DNA of 64,000 bases from Saccharomycopsis crataegensis (GCF_037102585.1 NW_027043819.1:62001-126000), one strand, 5' to 3'; shown: positions 51,253 through 62,403, counted from the stretch's first letter. Translations and numbers: made by a program. Notes: generated by a model not told the origin, from the sequence alone.

Positions 51253-51590
51253 GGGAAAGAGAAAAAAGAAAAGAAAAAGCGTCAAAGATTTTAAGGATGG
51301 GGATGGATGGGCCTTATCATCTCATTCTTGTCACCACCCACACGAAACCACAAAATATATAACCATACTATACCCCAAAATTACACACTCCACAAAATAT
51401 ATTATATACCCTTCTATTATTACTACCAGATCTCTAGAGAGCCAATTGAAATAACGCATTTCCTTTGTTGGACCCTCTTTTTTTTTTAAAAAAAAAGATA
51501 TCCCATCACTACAAATTTGCATTTATTTGGTATTGAGAACCAAGTATAACACATCTTATCAGATAGAACACCATTAATATTTGTGAGGAT

Positions 51591-52973
51591 ATGGGTAAAT
51601 TATCGTACGCCCATATCTCCTTTTTGACGTTTCAAGCCACTTTGCAGGTCATTTGTGTGTGCTTGGCTGGTTACATTTGTGCTAGGTGCGGGATTTTGAA
51701 TGCCCAAGCTCAAAAATACGTCTCGGTATTGAATGTCAATTTATTTACTCCTGCTCTTATTTTTTCGAAATTGGCCTCGTCGTTATCTCTTAAAAAAATT
51801 ATTGAAATCTCGATCATCCCAATCTTTTATGCGGTTTCTACTGCGGTATCTGTCGGATGTTCCAAAGTGGCGAGTAGATTGTTACGTCTAAATGAACCAG
51901 AATCAAATTTCGTCACAGCCATGTCAGTATTTGGGAACTCTAACTCTTTGCCAGTTTCCTTGACGGTTGCTTTAGCTTACACTTTACCAAATTTGGATTG
52001 GGATATCGTTAGTGATGACAATCCAGATAAAATCGCTAGCAGAGGGATCTTGTACTTGTTGATTTTCCAACAATTGGGCCAAGTCTTAAGATGGTCATGG
52101 GGTTATAACACTTTACTCAAAAGAAGAAGTCCGAAAGAGCTAGCGTTTGATCCATATTCCATGAGCTCTATCAGCCAAGATGAAGAATTGCATGAAACTT
52201 TAGGCCAATGCAATGATGAAGAAGCAAGTAGCCTGGGATATTGTGATGAAGGCACCCCAGGTGACATGACCCCAGGTTCCAAAATCAGTATGAACCTGGA
52301 AAGTGACGCTACGTTTACCACTGAAGCAAGAGTGATTGATGGTAGCAGCTTGACGGAAGAAAATGATGATACTTTTTACGTACACCATCAGGTTACTTTT
52401 AAAGACCAAGTATTAGCAAAGTTCAGAGGATTTTTGAATTTCATGAACCCACCGCTTTATGCCATGGCTTTGGCGGTGGTTGTTGCCAGCATTCCAATGA
52501 TCCACGATGCATTTTATGTCAACAATGGGTTTATTCAAAACACCCTCTCCCTGGCGATCCATGATTTGGGATCGGTGTCAATTCCTTTGATTTTGGTTAT
52601 CCTTGGATCCAATTTGGCTCCAGATTCGTCAATTGACCCTCCAAGTAAAAACTTCAAAAAAATTATTGTTGGATCATTGGTTTCAAGAATGATTTTACCT
52701 CCTATCATTTTGCTACCGATAATTGCTCTTTGTGTCAAGTATATTCAAATCTCGATTTTGGATGATCCAATCTTCTTAATTGTCTCATTTATTTTGACCA
52801 TTTCTCCACCAGCAATCCAACTATCGCAAATCTGTCAATTGAACGGATTGTATGAGCGTGAGATGGCCAGTGTTTTGTTCTGGGGGTATGTTGTGTTGAC
52901 ATTACCAACCGCTATTGTTATTGTTGTGGCCAGTTTAGAAGTTTTGGATTGGGCTGGCAAGCTTGTTGTATGA
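51591..52973 (+). CDS. PIN-like auxin efflux carrier family membrane protein
   Basis: This 460-residue protein belongs to the fungal auxin-efflux-carrier (PIN-like, PILS) family, relatives of S. cerevisiae Ecm3, YLR152C, YNL095C and YBR287W. Two blocks of about five membrane segments each, at about 10-175 and 285-455, flank an acidic, Ser-rich loop (about 180-280). The N-terminal block has AGYICARCGILNAQAQKYVS, NVNLFTPALIFSKLASSLSL and FGNSNSLPVSL. The C-terminal block has SVSIPLILVILGSNLAP and SPPAIQLSQICQLNG, both family hallmarks. The fungal members are thought to sit in the ER or related membranes. Their substrate is not established, and auxin transport itself is not implied. The ATG is the first after a leader without upstream ATG in frame. 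Confidence 0.9.
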   Translation: MGKLSYAHISFLTFQATLQVICVCLAGYICARCGILNAQAQKYVSVLNVNLFTPALIFSKLASSLSLKKIIEISIIPIFYAVSTAVSVGCSKVASRLLRLNEPESNFVTAMSVFGNSNSLPVSLTVALAYTLPNLDWDIVSDDNPDKIASRGILYLLIFQQLGQVLRWSWGYNTLLKRRSPKELAFDPYSMSSISQDEELHETLGQCNDEEASSLGYCDEGTPGDMTPGSKISMNLESDATFTTEARVIDGSSLTEENDDTFYVHHQVTFKDQVLAKFRGFLNFMNPPLYAMALAVVVASIPMIHDAFYVNNGFIQNTLSLAIHDLGSVSIPLILVILGSNLAPDSSIDPPSKNFKKIIVGSLVSRMILPPIILLPIIALCVKYIQISILDDPIFLIVSFILTISPPAIQLSQICQLNGLYEREMASVLFWGYVVLTLPTAIVIVVASLEVLDWAGKLVV

Positions 52974-53707
52974 TTTTTATTTTTATTTTTATTGCTATTG
53001 TTTTGAAAACAAAACGTAAAAGAGGTTTCTATCAACTAGAATTGATATTATAGAGCCAGGAAGTCTTGGATCCTCAAATTTGCTTTTTTATTCGCAGGTT
53101 TTCACTATGATGGGTTCATTGAATCAATCATCATTTGCTATTTCCAAAAGGTCTGTTGTTATTTATTTAGATATACTACTATTACTCATATTTTTACTTA
53201 TTACTATTATTATTACACATTTATTCTAAAACGTTCTGTTATTGTATACCAGGGGTGCGGGAAACACATTTACCCTCGGTATCACCCGTGACCCCACCGC
53301 AACGACGGGAGTTTCCGAGCCCTGTGTTTGGCTTATCAGAGTGGGCAATCTCGATGAGTCTTCCCCTCGGAATGAAACCGGCGGTGATGATGGTAACGAT
53401 AAGTGATGAAGTATTAGTCATGGCGGTCATCGCAGATTTTTTGAAGGCTGACTGACTGAATGTGAAATTTTACGGGAAATCAAAACAGGAAAAATTTTTT
53501 TCATTATTGTGACTCTTATTGAAATATATATATAAATAACACGAAAAAGCAGGAAAAAAAAAAATCTTGAAAATTTTGTTTTTCATCATCATTACATATC
53601 ATAAGGAAACCCAAAAGTAATTGGCCATTCTTTCCACATTATTTCCCATATTTATTATTTATTATTCATTCTTATTCTTATTCTTATTCTTATCCTAATA
53701 TTCCACA
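52974..53707. other. Intergenic: promoter of homocitrate synthase with a GC-rich island
   Basis: This 0.73 kb is AT-rich except for about 200 bp at 53250-53455, which is GC-rich, lies 250-460 bp before the ATG and holds clustered CGG/CCG triplets (listed). An ATTCTT hexamer repeat at 53665-53694 lies just before the ATG. Open frames across the island on both strands lack ATG starts or family features. Confidence 0.6.
53277..53317. promoter_or_regulatory. Cluster of CGG/CCG half-sites (zinc-cluster regulator operator)
   Basis: Two inverted CGG-N6-CCG sites lie at 53277-53288 and 53306-53317. A CCG at 53297-53299 forms an everted CCG-N6-CGG with the second site. A further CGG-N7-CCG lies at 53368-53380. 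Such triplet pairs are the binding form of dimeric Zn2Cys6 factors. In S. cerevisiae, lysine genes answer to the Zn2Cys6 factor Lys14 (TCCRNYGGA). The exact spacing here is closer to a Ppr1-type site, so the factor is unknown. Confidence 0.45.
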
Positions 53708-55033
53708 ATGAGCAATCCTGAAGCCCAAGGTTTTAAAAAAATATCCGAAGAAACCCAATCTAAGCCAGCTCAAACGAATCCTTATGGTCCAAACCCTGCT
53801 GATTTCTTGTCGAATGTTTCCAAATTCCAATTGATCGAATCGACTCTTAGAGAAGGTGAGCAATTTTCCAACGCTTTCTTTAGTACCGAAAAAAAAATTG
53901 AAATTGCCAAAGCCCTCGATGATTTCGGGGTGGATTACATTGAATTGACCTCTCCTGTTGCTTCCGAACAGTCCAGAGCTGACTGTGAAGCGATTTGTAA
54001 ATTAGGGTTGAAGGCCAAAATCTTGACTCATATCAGATGTCATATGGACGATGCTAGAGTTGCCGTGGAAACCGGGGTCGATGGTGTTGATGTCGTCATT
54101 GGTACCTCCTCATTCCTTAGAGAATACTCCCATGGTAAAGACATGACCTACATCACCAACGCTGCCGTTGAAGTGATTGAATTTGTCAAATCCCACGGGA
54201 TTGAAATCCGTTTCTCATCTGAAGATTCGTTTAGATCGGATATTGTTGACTTGTTGAATATTTACAAAACGGTCGACAAGATTGGGGTGAACAGAGTGGG
54301 GATTGCTGATACCGTTGGTGGTGCCAACCCAAGACAAGTTTACGACTTGGTGAGAACTTTGAAATCCGTGGTGCACTGTGACATTGAATGTCATTTCCAT
54401 AACGACACTGGTTGTGCCATTGCTAACGCTTATACTGCTTTGGAAGCGGGGGCCAAATTGATCGATGTTTCTGTGTTGGGGATTGGTGAAAGAAATGGTA
54501 TCACCCCACTTGGTGGGTTGATGGCCAGAATGATTGCCGCTGACAGAGAATACGTTTTATCCAAATACAAGTTGCACAAATTGCGTGATTTGGAAAACTT
54601 GGTGGCCGAAGCCGTCCAGGTCAACATCCCATTCAATAACCCAATCACCGGGTTCTGTGCCTTCACCCACAAGGCTGGTATTCACTCTAAGGCTATCTTG
54701 GCTAACCCATCCACTTACGAAATCTTGAACCCAAGCGATTTCGGGTTGACCAGATATATTCATTTCGCCCACAGATTGACCGGTTGGAACGCTATCAAGA
54801 CCAGAGTTGACCAATTGAACTTGCATCTTTCTGATACCCAAGTCAAGGAAGTCACCGCCAAAATTAAGAAATTGGCTGATATTAGACAATTGAACATTGA
54901 CGATGTTGACTCTATCATTAAAGACTACCATGCTGATGTCCAAACCCCAGTGGTGGCTCCAGTCGCTGATACTAAGGTCGATTCCTTGGATATTAGTGAA
55001 GAACCAGAAACCAAAAAACAAAAAACCGCTTAA
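53708..55033 (+). CDS. LYS21: Homocitrate synthase
   Basis: This 441-residue enzyme condenses acetyl-CoA with 2-oxoglutarate to homocitrate, the first committed step of fungal lysine synthesis by the alpha-aminoadipate pathway, and is feedback-inhibited by lysine. The TIM-barrel start [14 protein letters not shown] carries the catalytic Arg-Glu. [47 protein letters not shown] and the metal ligands in [13 protein letters not shown] are all present, as is [13 protein letters not shown]. The C-terminal region [21 protein letters not shown] covers the acetyl-CoA subdomain. It ends in a Lys-rich tail (ETKKQKTA). S. cerevisiae Lys20/Lys21 also end in a basic tail and are found in the nucleus. Strong codon bias suggests high expression. 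LYS20 versus LYS21 cannot be decided. Confidence 0.96.
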   Translation: MSNPEAQGFKKISEETQSKPAQTNPYGPNPADFLSNVSKFQLIESTLREGEQFSNAFFSTEKKIEIAKALDDFGVDYIELTSPVASEQSRADCEAICKLGLKAKILTHIRCHMDDARVAVETGVDGVDVVIGTSSFLREYSHGKDMTYITNAAVEVIEFVKSHGIEIRFSSEDSFRSDIVDLLNIYKTVDKIGVNRVGIADTVGGANPRQVYDLVRTLKSVVHCDIECHFHNDTGCAIANAYTALEAGAKLIDVSVLGIGERNGITPLGGLMARMIAADREYVLSKYKLHKLRDLENLVAEAVQVNIPFNNPITGFCAFTHKAGIHSKAILANPSTYEILNPSDFGLTRYIHFAHRLTGWNAIKTRVDQLNLHLSDTQVKEVTAKIKKLADIRQLNIDDVDSIIKDYHADVQTPVVAPVADTKVDSLDISEEPETKKQKTA

Positions 55034-55742
55034 GCTTTAGTATAGTATATCTAAAGAAAGAAATAAACATTCCTTTCTACTCTTTTCTTTCCCTTTGGCT
55101 GCCTTCTTATTTTTTTTTTTATTATGGACATTTCTATTGGAATTTCCCACTTTGTATTTTCTATTGTATTTTTTGTTTTTTGTTGTAGTTTATTCTTAAT
55201 GGGACTGATATTTTTTTAAAAAAGAAAAAAACGAAAAAAATAAAATAAAATAAAAATAAACATTCACTAATAAACACCTGTTATTGACCTTTTATCATCT
55301 ACATGTATCAAATTTGTGTAATTAATTTTTGCAAAACAATAATAAGGGGAGAAAGAACAAGTTGCCTCTCTCTGCTTAAAAAGGCATAGAAAACTTGGTC
55401 ATTTTTGTATTATAGATCAGGAACAAAGATGAAAAAAAAAAAAAAAAAGAATACTATTGACTATAAGAGGCTATCCATATAACGGGAAAATAAGAGTCAA
55501 CAATAATAAAAAACAATAATGACCGTTTTGTAGGAGAGGGATAACAATCTCAGAAGAAAAAATACAAATAAATAGAAAAATTTTTGCCAACACAAAAAAA
55601 AACAAATTGATCTCATAAGTATTGTTCTGAATAGAGGGTAAAATACAAACGAAAAGTTAAAAGACACCAGTCCCTTAAATTAACAAATAAAATAAAATAA
55701 AATAAAGATGCACAAAAAAAGAGAAGCTCAAACACCCCATGA
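55034..55742. other. Intergenic between convergent homocitrate synthase and RGD1 genes
   Basis: This 0.71 kb holds two facing 3' ends. It has many A- and T-runs (55108-55122, 55218-55258, 55432-55448) and AAATA repeats near 55680-55704. Nothing else is seen. Confidence 0.55.
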
Positions 55743-57965
55743 TCACTCACTTCCTTCAGGTTCAAAAATATCCGCCGCGATATACATCAAATTCTCCACA
55801 ATCAACCCTTGAACATTTAAATCTTCCTTATTCAAATGATTTTGTGGTAATAAATTTGGTCCCCAAATAATCCCCAAGTTTCTCGCTGACATTCTGTTGA
55901 TTTCTTGTTTCTCAACAATCCGACACAAATGGAATATCACTGCCCTAAGAGTAAAGTAATTAGCATCTGGTAATTCATAAACAACCTCATGCAATCTTTT
56001 TTTTCGAAGAGATACCTCTGGAATCTTCACTGCAGAAACAAATCTTGCATATAATTGTTCAGTCAACAAGGCTTGAGGTAGCTGGGAAAAATAAGATTTT
56101 AGTAATGATGCAATACAAAACATATCGCTATCAATGATACGATCTGGATTAGTGATCAATTTATCAATCATTGAACGATCGATATTAAGTGCATCGATCA
56201 ACTGGTGTATTTTGGTTTTATTTCCCGATGTTCGATAAATACCTTCCAATTCAATCCCATAGTTATCAATGATATTTATACAGGTTCTCACAATCAATGG
56301 AACAGATTCATTTTCAAAAAGGCATAACTCTTCAATCGACCCGCCAAACATTTTTGGTACACTGTTACTAATTGGTTTAATTGTTGATAATTCTTGACTG
56401 GATGGTAAAGCACTTTGCGACCGATTTTCATGCAAAAACAAACTATTGCCACCATCACTGGCGACACTCAAGGTAGGATTTGCACCATTATAAAAGGGGT
56501 CCAAAGTATTAGTCTGTCCTCCACTAACCCCACCCATACTTGCGCTATTATTACCAGTATTAATATAACTATATCTATTATTTTTTGTCGAATTTTTAGA
56601 ATCTTCTTGCACTTTACTTAACGATGCAGCAGTCTGTACTGGTGATGTGTTAATCTTATTCTTTTTCATTAATATTGAGCTCGATCTTTTGATATTAGAG
56701 GTGAATGAGTTTGCGCTTGCACTGGAAGTCATTCCACCATTATTTCCCATGGAGGCAGTATTGAAGTTTGCTTGCGTATTGGTCAACACTGAGTGAACTT
56801 TATAATCAACTGGAAGTAACGCTCTAGACGGTCCGGCATTGGAATATTTCAATAAATAATCATGCAAATCCTTTTCGTTATCCACCGAAGCAGCAAGACT
56901 TTTCATTGATGCTTGACGAGAGTCACTTCTAAGTGGAGATATAAGAACCCCCGAATTCATTAATAGATTCTCACACCAGGTAGCATACTTTTGTAGTTGA
57001 ACGCACATTGCTAAGTCAATTTCCAAAATTAAATCTTTTAAGGACTTGGAAACCGCTGGTCTGTGGGTGCTGAGTAATTCTTCCTTGAGTCTTTTACTAG
57101 TGTTGACTTTCGATGCATAGTCTTTATCAGCAATTTCAATTTTCGACATCAATTCCTCTTCCTGTTGACTAGTGGTCTTGTTCTTGAGGGTGAATTTTCT
57201 TGTTGGTTCATAATGCCTAACTTTATCCAATTCGACACAAAAATTTTCATATCTACTTTTCGCCTTCTCAGCAGCACTGACCGCATCGGCAACTTCTTTT
57301 TCTCTTCGTTTGCCGTCATCTTTTAGGGCCCTTCTTTGCCTTTGCATAGTGGCAGATAGCTGAAATAATTCGTCGGACATAGTTTTTAAAGCTGCCACAT
57401 AAGCAGAGCCAACACTATACAATTTATCATCAAAACCAACAATTTGCTCGAAACTCTTGGTGAAGGAATCCTGTCTTAAGTTGGCAGCATTATGTCTCAA
57501 ATATTCAGAGGTACTTTTGGAAAGTTTTCTTACTTGGTAGTCATATTCTTCTTGGAACGCTGCCTTCTTCTTGATAAATTTAGCAAATTCTTCACAATTG
57601 GTTATACTTTCTTTTAATCTCTTCAATAATGCTTCGAGCGCACTATCGGAATTCAAAATTAACTTGATTTTCTCTTCATTTAAAAGCTCCACAGAAGCTT
57701 TTGGCAAATCCTTATTTACATTACTAGATGATGGTGCCGAGGATCCAGCTAAAGCTCCACTTGTAGCTGGTGGAAAATCCTTCAGTGGTACCTTAACTAG
57801 TGGGTTGGACGTATTTGTGGTAGCAGTTGAATTCGCAGTGTGCACTTCAGATAAACTGTGGTCTGTTCCAGAAAACGTAGCCCCAGAATTTGTGGGATAT
57901 AAGCTGGCATCAAATTCATTAACTAAATCATCCTGCCTTTGGGATGGCTCCGTGCCGTTGGTCAT
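55743..57965 (-). CDS. RGD1: F-BAR and RhoGAP domain protein
   Basis: This 740-residue protein activates the GTPase of Rho3/Rho4 at sites of polarised growth and the bud neck. Residues 1-95 are disordered and Ser/Thr-rich. An F-BAR membrane-bending coiled coil occupies about 95-340 (ALLKRLKESITNCEEFAKFIKKKAAFQ-like heptads, RQRRALKDDGKRREKEVADA). A Ser/Asn-rich linker follows to about 510. The RhoGAP domain fills about 530-738, with the arginine finger R578 in GIYRTSGN, then DSDMFCIASLLKSYFSQLP and NLGIIWGPNLL. This order and length (S. cerevisiae Rgd1 has 666 residues) identify Rgd1. Rgd2 carries an extra DEP domain, and Bem2, Bem3 and the others lack the F-BAR. The first ATG is directly preceded by spacer. 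Confidence 0.95.
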   Translation of the reverse strand: MTNGTEPSQRQDDLVNEFDASLYPTNSGATFSGTDHSLSEVHTANSTATTNTSNPLVKVPLKDFPPATSGALAGSSAPSSSNVNKDLPKASVELLNEEKIKLILNSDSALEALLKRLKESITNCEEFAKFIKKKAAFQEEYDYQVRKLSKSTSEYLRHNAANLRQDSFTKSFEQIVGFDDKLYSVGSAYVAALKTMSDELFQLSATMQRQRRALKDDGKRREKEVADAVSAAEKAKSRYENFCVELDKVRHYEPTRKFTLKNKTTSQQEEELMSKIEIADKDYASKVNTSKRLKEELLSTHRPAVSKSLKDLILEIDLAMCVQLQKYATWCENLLMNSGVLISPLRSDSRQASMKSLAASVDNEKDLHDYLLKYSNAGPSRALLPVDYKVHSVLTNTQANFNTASMGNNGGMTSSASANSFTSNIKRSSSILMKKNKINTSPVQTAASLSKVQEDSKNSTKNNRYSYINTGNNSASMGGVSGGQTNTLDPFYNGANPTLSVASDGGNSLFLHENRSQSALPSSQELSTIKPISNSVPKMFGGSIEELCLFENESVPLIVRTCINIIDNYGIELEGIYRTSGNKTKIHQLIDALNIDRSMIDKLITNPDRIIDSDMFCIASLLKSYFSQLPQALLTEQLYARFVSAVKIPEVSLRKKRLHEVVYELPDANYFTLRAVIFHLCRIVEKQEINRMSARNLGIIWGPNLLPQNHLNKEDLNVQGLIVENLMYIAADIFEPEGSE

Positions 57966-58592
57966 GGTATTGGTTACACCTTAAAGTTCTCAAATAACAC
58001 CTGTATAGATAGAGACGCAGGTTTTCAATCGGTTATATGATGAAGGTACACGTCAAAAGAACCCAGCCAATGTCTGACAGACAAAAAAATGGGGGAAAAA
58101 AATGAAATCAAATGAAGTGACACCAACAAGCAACAAAACAAGTCAAAACAGTGATTGTCAGAATGCGCAGTTCAGCTTTCAACTCAGCTAACCATTGCCA
58201 AGCACTTTTTATGGTAGGCGCCAGATCATCTTTTACAGAAAAATAATTTTATTTTTGGTCACATGACCGTGTCTGAAACATCCACCATCCGTGCGCTGGT
58301 ATGATTGGGGTGACCTGTTGGTTAACGATATTTTTAGTCTTTTTGGGTAATAAGATTCAAATTAGAAACTGCTACATCGCAGCAATTATATAATTGAAAG
58401 AATTTTGAAGACTTACAATCCAAATCTAACTTTTATAATAAATATGATGTTTTTTTTTTATTGCTTAATATTAATATGATCATGAATTCTCTACAAAATA
58501 GAATACTTTTTTTCAGAAGTCATTTGACAAAACAAAACTAGTCACTTAGTAGGTAGTTGGCGGGAAGTAGCACACAAGGAGAATCGAAATGC
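57966..58592. other. Intergenic: RGD1 promoter and ATP1 3' region
   Basis: This 0.63 kb has A-runs near 58083-58105 and T-runs near 58449-58460. It contains no open frame or RNA gene that I can support. Confidence 0.55.
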
Positions 58593-60710
58593 TTAGAAGG
58601 TGCTGACGAAGCTTTCAGTAGCAGACTTCAATTCAGCCAACAATTCATTGGACAATTTACCTTCAACTCTGATGGCTTCCAAGATTTTACCGTGGGAAGA
58701 TTTCATGTGAGCCAAGAATTCTTCTTCGAATTTACCGAGGCTGGCAACTGGGACAGAGTCCAAGTAACCGTTGACACCAGCGAAAATCAATGGAACTTGT
58801 TCTTCAGAGGCCAATGGAGAGTTTTGCTTTTGCTTCAAGATTTGGGTCAATCTTTCACCTCTGTTCAAGGTTTGCTTGGTAGAGGCATCCAAATCGGAAC
58901 CGAATTGGGCGAAGGCAGCGACTTCTCTGTATTGAGCCAAGAAAAGTTTCAAAGAACCAGCAACTTGCTTCATGGCCTTGACTTGAGCAGCAGAACCGAC
59001 ACGGGAAACAGACAAACCGACGTTAATAGCTGGTCTGATACCCTTGTAGAACAATTCAGCTTCCAAGAAAATTTGACCGTCAGTAATAGAAATGACGTTA
59101 GTTGGGATATAAGCAGAGACATCACCACCTTGGGTTTCAATAACTGGCAAAGCAGTCAAAGAACCACCACCCAATTTGTCAGACATCTTAGCAGCTCTTT
59201 CCAACAATCTGGAGTGCAAGTAGAAAACATCACCTGGGTAAGCTTCTCTTCCTGGTGGACGTCTCAACAACAAAGACAATTGACGGTAAGCAACGGCTTG
59301 CTTGGACAAATCATCGTAGATGATCAAAGCGTGTTTACCATTGTCTCTGAACCATTCACCGATAGCACAACCAGTGAAAGGAGCCAAGTACTGCAATGGA
59401 GCGGCTTCAGAAGCAGTAGCAGCAACAACAATAGAGTATTTAAGAGCATCGTGTTGTTCCAAGGTTTGGACGAATTGAGCGACAGTAGATCTCTTTTGAC
59501 CGACGGCAACGTAAACACAGTACAATTTCTTGGATTCATCAGAACCATCGTTCCATCTCTTTTGGTTCAAAATAGTGTCCAAAGCGACGGTGGTCTTACC
59601 AGTTTGACGATCACCAATGATCAATTCTCTTTGACCTCTACCAATTGGGACCAAAGCGTCGACGGATTTCAAACCAGTTTGCATTGGTTCAGAGACAGAT
59701 TGTCTTGGCAAAATACCTGGAGCCTTCAATTGAGCTCTGGAAGTACCAACGGATTCAATTGGTCCCTTACCATCAATTGGAGCACCTAAAGCGTCAACAA
59801 CTCTACCCAACAAACCTGGACCGACGTTAACATCAACAATCTTACCGGATCTCTTGACGGTTTCACCTTCCTTGACCAATCTGTCAGAACCGAACAAGAC
59901 AATACCGACTTGACCTGGTTCCAAGTTAAGAGCCATACCCTTAACACCAGAAGAGAATTCAACCAATTCTTCAGCTTGGATGTGGTTCAAACCGAAAACA
60001 CGGGCAATACCATCACTATGATTTGTTAGTAAACACTCCAAGTATTTTTAATCAAGTACTCATGTTGCACACAGAGGCCATACTAATTTATTAGACGATA
60101 TCGTGACTGACCGTCTCGTGCGAGATGAAAAATTTCATCTGTAGTGAGAGGCCACAACACATACACACCATCTTTGAGCAAGATACTTACCCAACAGACA
60201 AAACTCTACCGGTTTCGTTCAAGTTAGATTCTTCAGAAACACCTCTGATTCTTTCTTCCAAGATAGAGGAAACTTCGGTTGGTTGAGCCTTGGCAGAGGC
60301 GAAACGACGGCCAGCAACCATCATAGCTGGACGAGCCTATTGAATAAAGTTAGTAAAATAATTTAAAACGATCTTTGTGAGTAAATCAATGAATCCCGCA
60401 ATTCAATCATAGATTACTTCATTTGGAAAATTTCAATTGGGTGTAAAAGGGGGTCTGATTTTTTTCCACTATTTGTGGCAGCTTAGAATTATTGGTAGCT
60501 ATTCTATCTATTCACATATTATGCGTTTGGATATTGATTGGTGATAATAATTATTCCCATTGAAATACTGAAGTATTGATTTTTCATGATTGAATCTTGG
60601 TATTCTTTGAATAGTAGTAGTGCAACACATACAACTCTGTTCAAGGCAACACGAGAAGTGTTGGCAACGGCCAATTTAGTGGCAGATCTTAAGATTTGTC
60701 TTGAGAGCAT
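58593..60710 (-). CDS. ATP1: Mitochondrial F1F0-ATP synthase subunit alpha, three exons
   Basis: Exons are 60633-60710, 60191-60336 and 58593-60015 on the minus strand, giving 548 residues. Exon 1 encodes a mitochondrial presequence ([20 protein letters not shown]). Exon 2 joins it to [14 protein letters not shown] and the [14 protein letters not shown] helix. Exon 3 continues through [10 protein letters not shown] across a split Gly codon. The Walker A loop GDRQTGKT is at 209-216. The alpha-subunit signature [17 protein letters not shown] and [17 protein letters not shown] are intact. Intron 1 (296 bp, GTATGT...ATAG) and intron 2 (175 bp, GTAAGT...ATAG) both have TACTAAC branch points. S. 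cerevisiae ATP1 has no intron. An unspliced reading begins inside intron 2 and is wrong. A CCAAT box (TGATTGG at 60883-60889) lies about 175 bp upstream, consistent with HAP-complex control of respiratory genes. Codon bias is strong. Confidence 0.97.
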
Positions 60711-61451
60711 CTTGTTTGGAATATGAAGACTTGTAAGAAGATATTCTTAACAAAACAAGTTGTTTGATGAGAGAAAGTAAGAATGAACGTTGGAGACTTT
60801 TGTAGAAAAAGCGTGGATTTTTTTTTGGGTGATGAAAATCAAGCAGCTGGGCTCTCTAACCCTCTCCTCTTTCCTCACTCTCTGATTGGATAGCTGGATT
60901 AACAGCACCCGTGTCGGTGTATGGGTGAATAATATTGTTACCCTGATACATCCCAACACCAGATGATCAGGGTCAATCTAAAGGCACGCAGGCACCACAT
61001 CTCTTTGATATGATGGAGTTTTGTAAAAGATATATCAACGGATATACTGAAATCTCATAATAATAAGGATTTTTACTGGTATATTTATCTCATGCGCACT
61101 ATTTCTTACTAATGTACTAAATATGTCATCCGAAATAACAACAACAATAAATTATAATAATAATAATATAACCAATAAAAGTAATGACAACGATAAATAT
61201 GTACAGGACGTTTTCTTGGTGAAGCAATGGCCCTCTTTCTAATATGTACTTTCAACCTCGTATTTAATTAGGACATTTTCTGAGTCCCCGTTATCTATCT
61301 ATCAAATCCAGATCATTTAGCGAAGGTAATGCAACATTTCAATTCCAATCAAGATCCAAATAGGTGCATAGCCACCCCCCATTAATCCCATAAAACATCA
61401 ATCATTAAATCATTAAAAGAAGAACAACAAAAAATGATTAACTGAACAATT
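60711..61451. other. Intergenic: ATP1 promoter and ISD11 3' region
   Basis: This 0.74 kb holds a CCAAT box on the ATP1 strand at 60883-60889 and AT-rich spacer with ATA/ATAATA repeats at 61138-61185. No gene is seen. Confidence 0.55.
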
Positions 61452-61763
61452 CTAGTTTTTTTCGGCGCCACTAACTTTGCCTTGAGGTTCTACCACGGTT
61501 TTATCGAAATGGTACATTTCTGATATCGTGGCTTGTCTCTTCAACACAGTAAATTGTTTCACAGCATCGTTATATGCAGCAATGATTTTGTCTTCCTCGG
61601 TCAATTCCATGTTCTTGCGGAATTCATACCTGGTCTTTCTCAAAAAGTATTCACGAAAATTGTAGTTATCGAACTTCAACGAGCTTCTCAACATGTTGTG
61701 ATACAATCCAAGAACCTTGGTTCTTGATGGCAATGTTGACACTGATTTGGATAAGCTTGACAT
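61452..61763 (-). CDS. ISD11: Isd11, LYR-family partner of the cysteine desulfurase Nfs1
   Basis: I choose the ATG at 61763, which gives 103 residues. The frame runs back to a GTG at 61814, which is not a credible start. Isd11 stabilises and activates Nfs1 in the mitochondrial matrix for iron-sulfur cluster assembly. Residues 1-20 are Ser-rich and basic. The LYR-type motif is VLGLYHNML (LYH here, LYK in S. cerevisiae). The core FDNYNFREYFLRKTRYEFRK and LKRQATISEMYHFDKTVVEP matches yeast Isd11 almost residue for residue. Length is close to the family (94 in S. cerevisiae). The gene is divergent from TIF11 across 640 bp. Confidence 0.95.
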   Translation of the reverse strand: MSSLSKSVSTLPSRTKVLGLYHNMLRSSLKFDNYNFREYFLRKTRYEFRKNMELTEEDKIIAAYNDAVKQFTVLKRQATISEMYHFDKTVVEPQGKVSGAEKN

Positions 61764-62403
61764 ATTTCTAGATGTTAAAATTGGTAGGTTACTTATAATT
61801 GAAGAAGTAAGCACAAAGTCATATATTCGAGATACTCATTAAGCAGTAAGTTATATCCTTTTTTTTCGGTTATTAATCAACAGAAAAAAAAAAAAAAAGG
61901 TTATGAGGCACAGAATACCGCTTTTAAGCCTGATCGGGAACCTTTGATAAGTACTCAAATCTTGTTGCAAATAGATGTTATAGGAAAATGGTGAGGTAAG
62001 ATAACTCGCAAAGCAACATATTGTATCAGGTATTTACATTACCATTTCAATGGTTTTTTATTTAGTGTCTCTATTTGAAACCCTGTTGGTTACAAAATTA
62101 AAATCCGTGACAGGATTGTGCGTGAATCCCCGTTGATTCCTTATGATCACTGTAACACCTGGAGTTCTGTGACATATGAAATAGTGCACTCCTTCACAAA
62201 TAGCATCAAATAAATGAATATTAATCGCAACCCTTTACCAGTATTTAGAACCCCTCAATCTCGACAACATTCCGGTATATTTCACGTGGCACGGTAATTT
62301 ATAAAGGTGTCAAAAAAAAACCATAATACATAGAGGCAGCTCTTTTTTTTTTGCGCGAATTATTAGAGCATATCAAAAACAGATAAACTAATATTTAGCC
62401 AAT
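61764..62403. promoter_or_regulatory. Shared divergent promoter of ISD11 and TIF11
   Basis: This 640 bp serves two divergent genes. It has a poly-T/poly-A pair at 61858-61898, a CACGTG at 62283-62288 (about 120 bp before the TIF11 ATG) and T-rich DNA at 62342-62353. The CACGTG may bind Cbf1, a general factor of such promoters. That is inference. Confidence 0.4.

Larger units (their letters stand above)
49881..51590. other. Intergenic: CCC2 3' region and carrier promoter
   Basis: This 1.7 kb contains a degenerate tandem repeat of TTCCTTATCTTA-like units at 50439-50512, a (TTC)n tract at 50743-50798 and a tRNA-like A-box fragment at 51175-51252, each listed. The open frames inside are low-complexity or chance. 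Poly-T/A runs flank 51478-51496 just before the carrier gene. Confidence 0.55.

Noticed and set aside
53239-53455. Open frames on both strands across the GC-rich island before homocitrate synthase
   Set aside because: The plus-strand frame begins with GTG and both lack family features. The island is better explained by regulatory sites. I also considered a structured RNA or riboswitch, but no known consensus fits.
61764-61814. Upstream extension of ISD11
   Set aside because: It starts at GTG. The ATG at 61763 gives a protein of the usual size.
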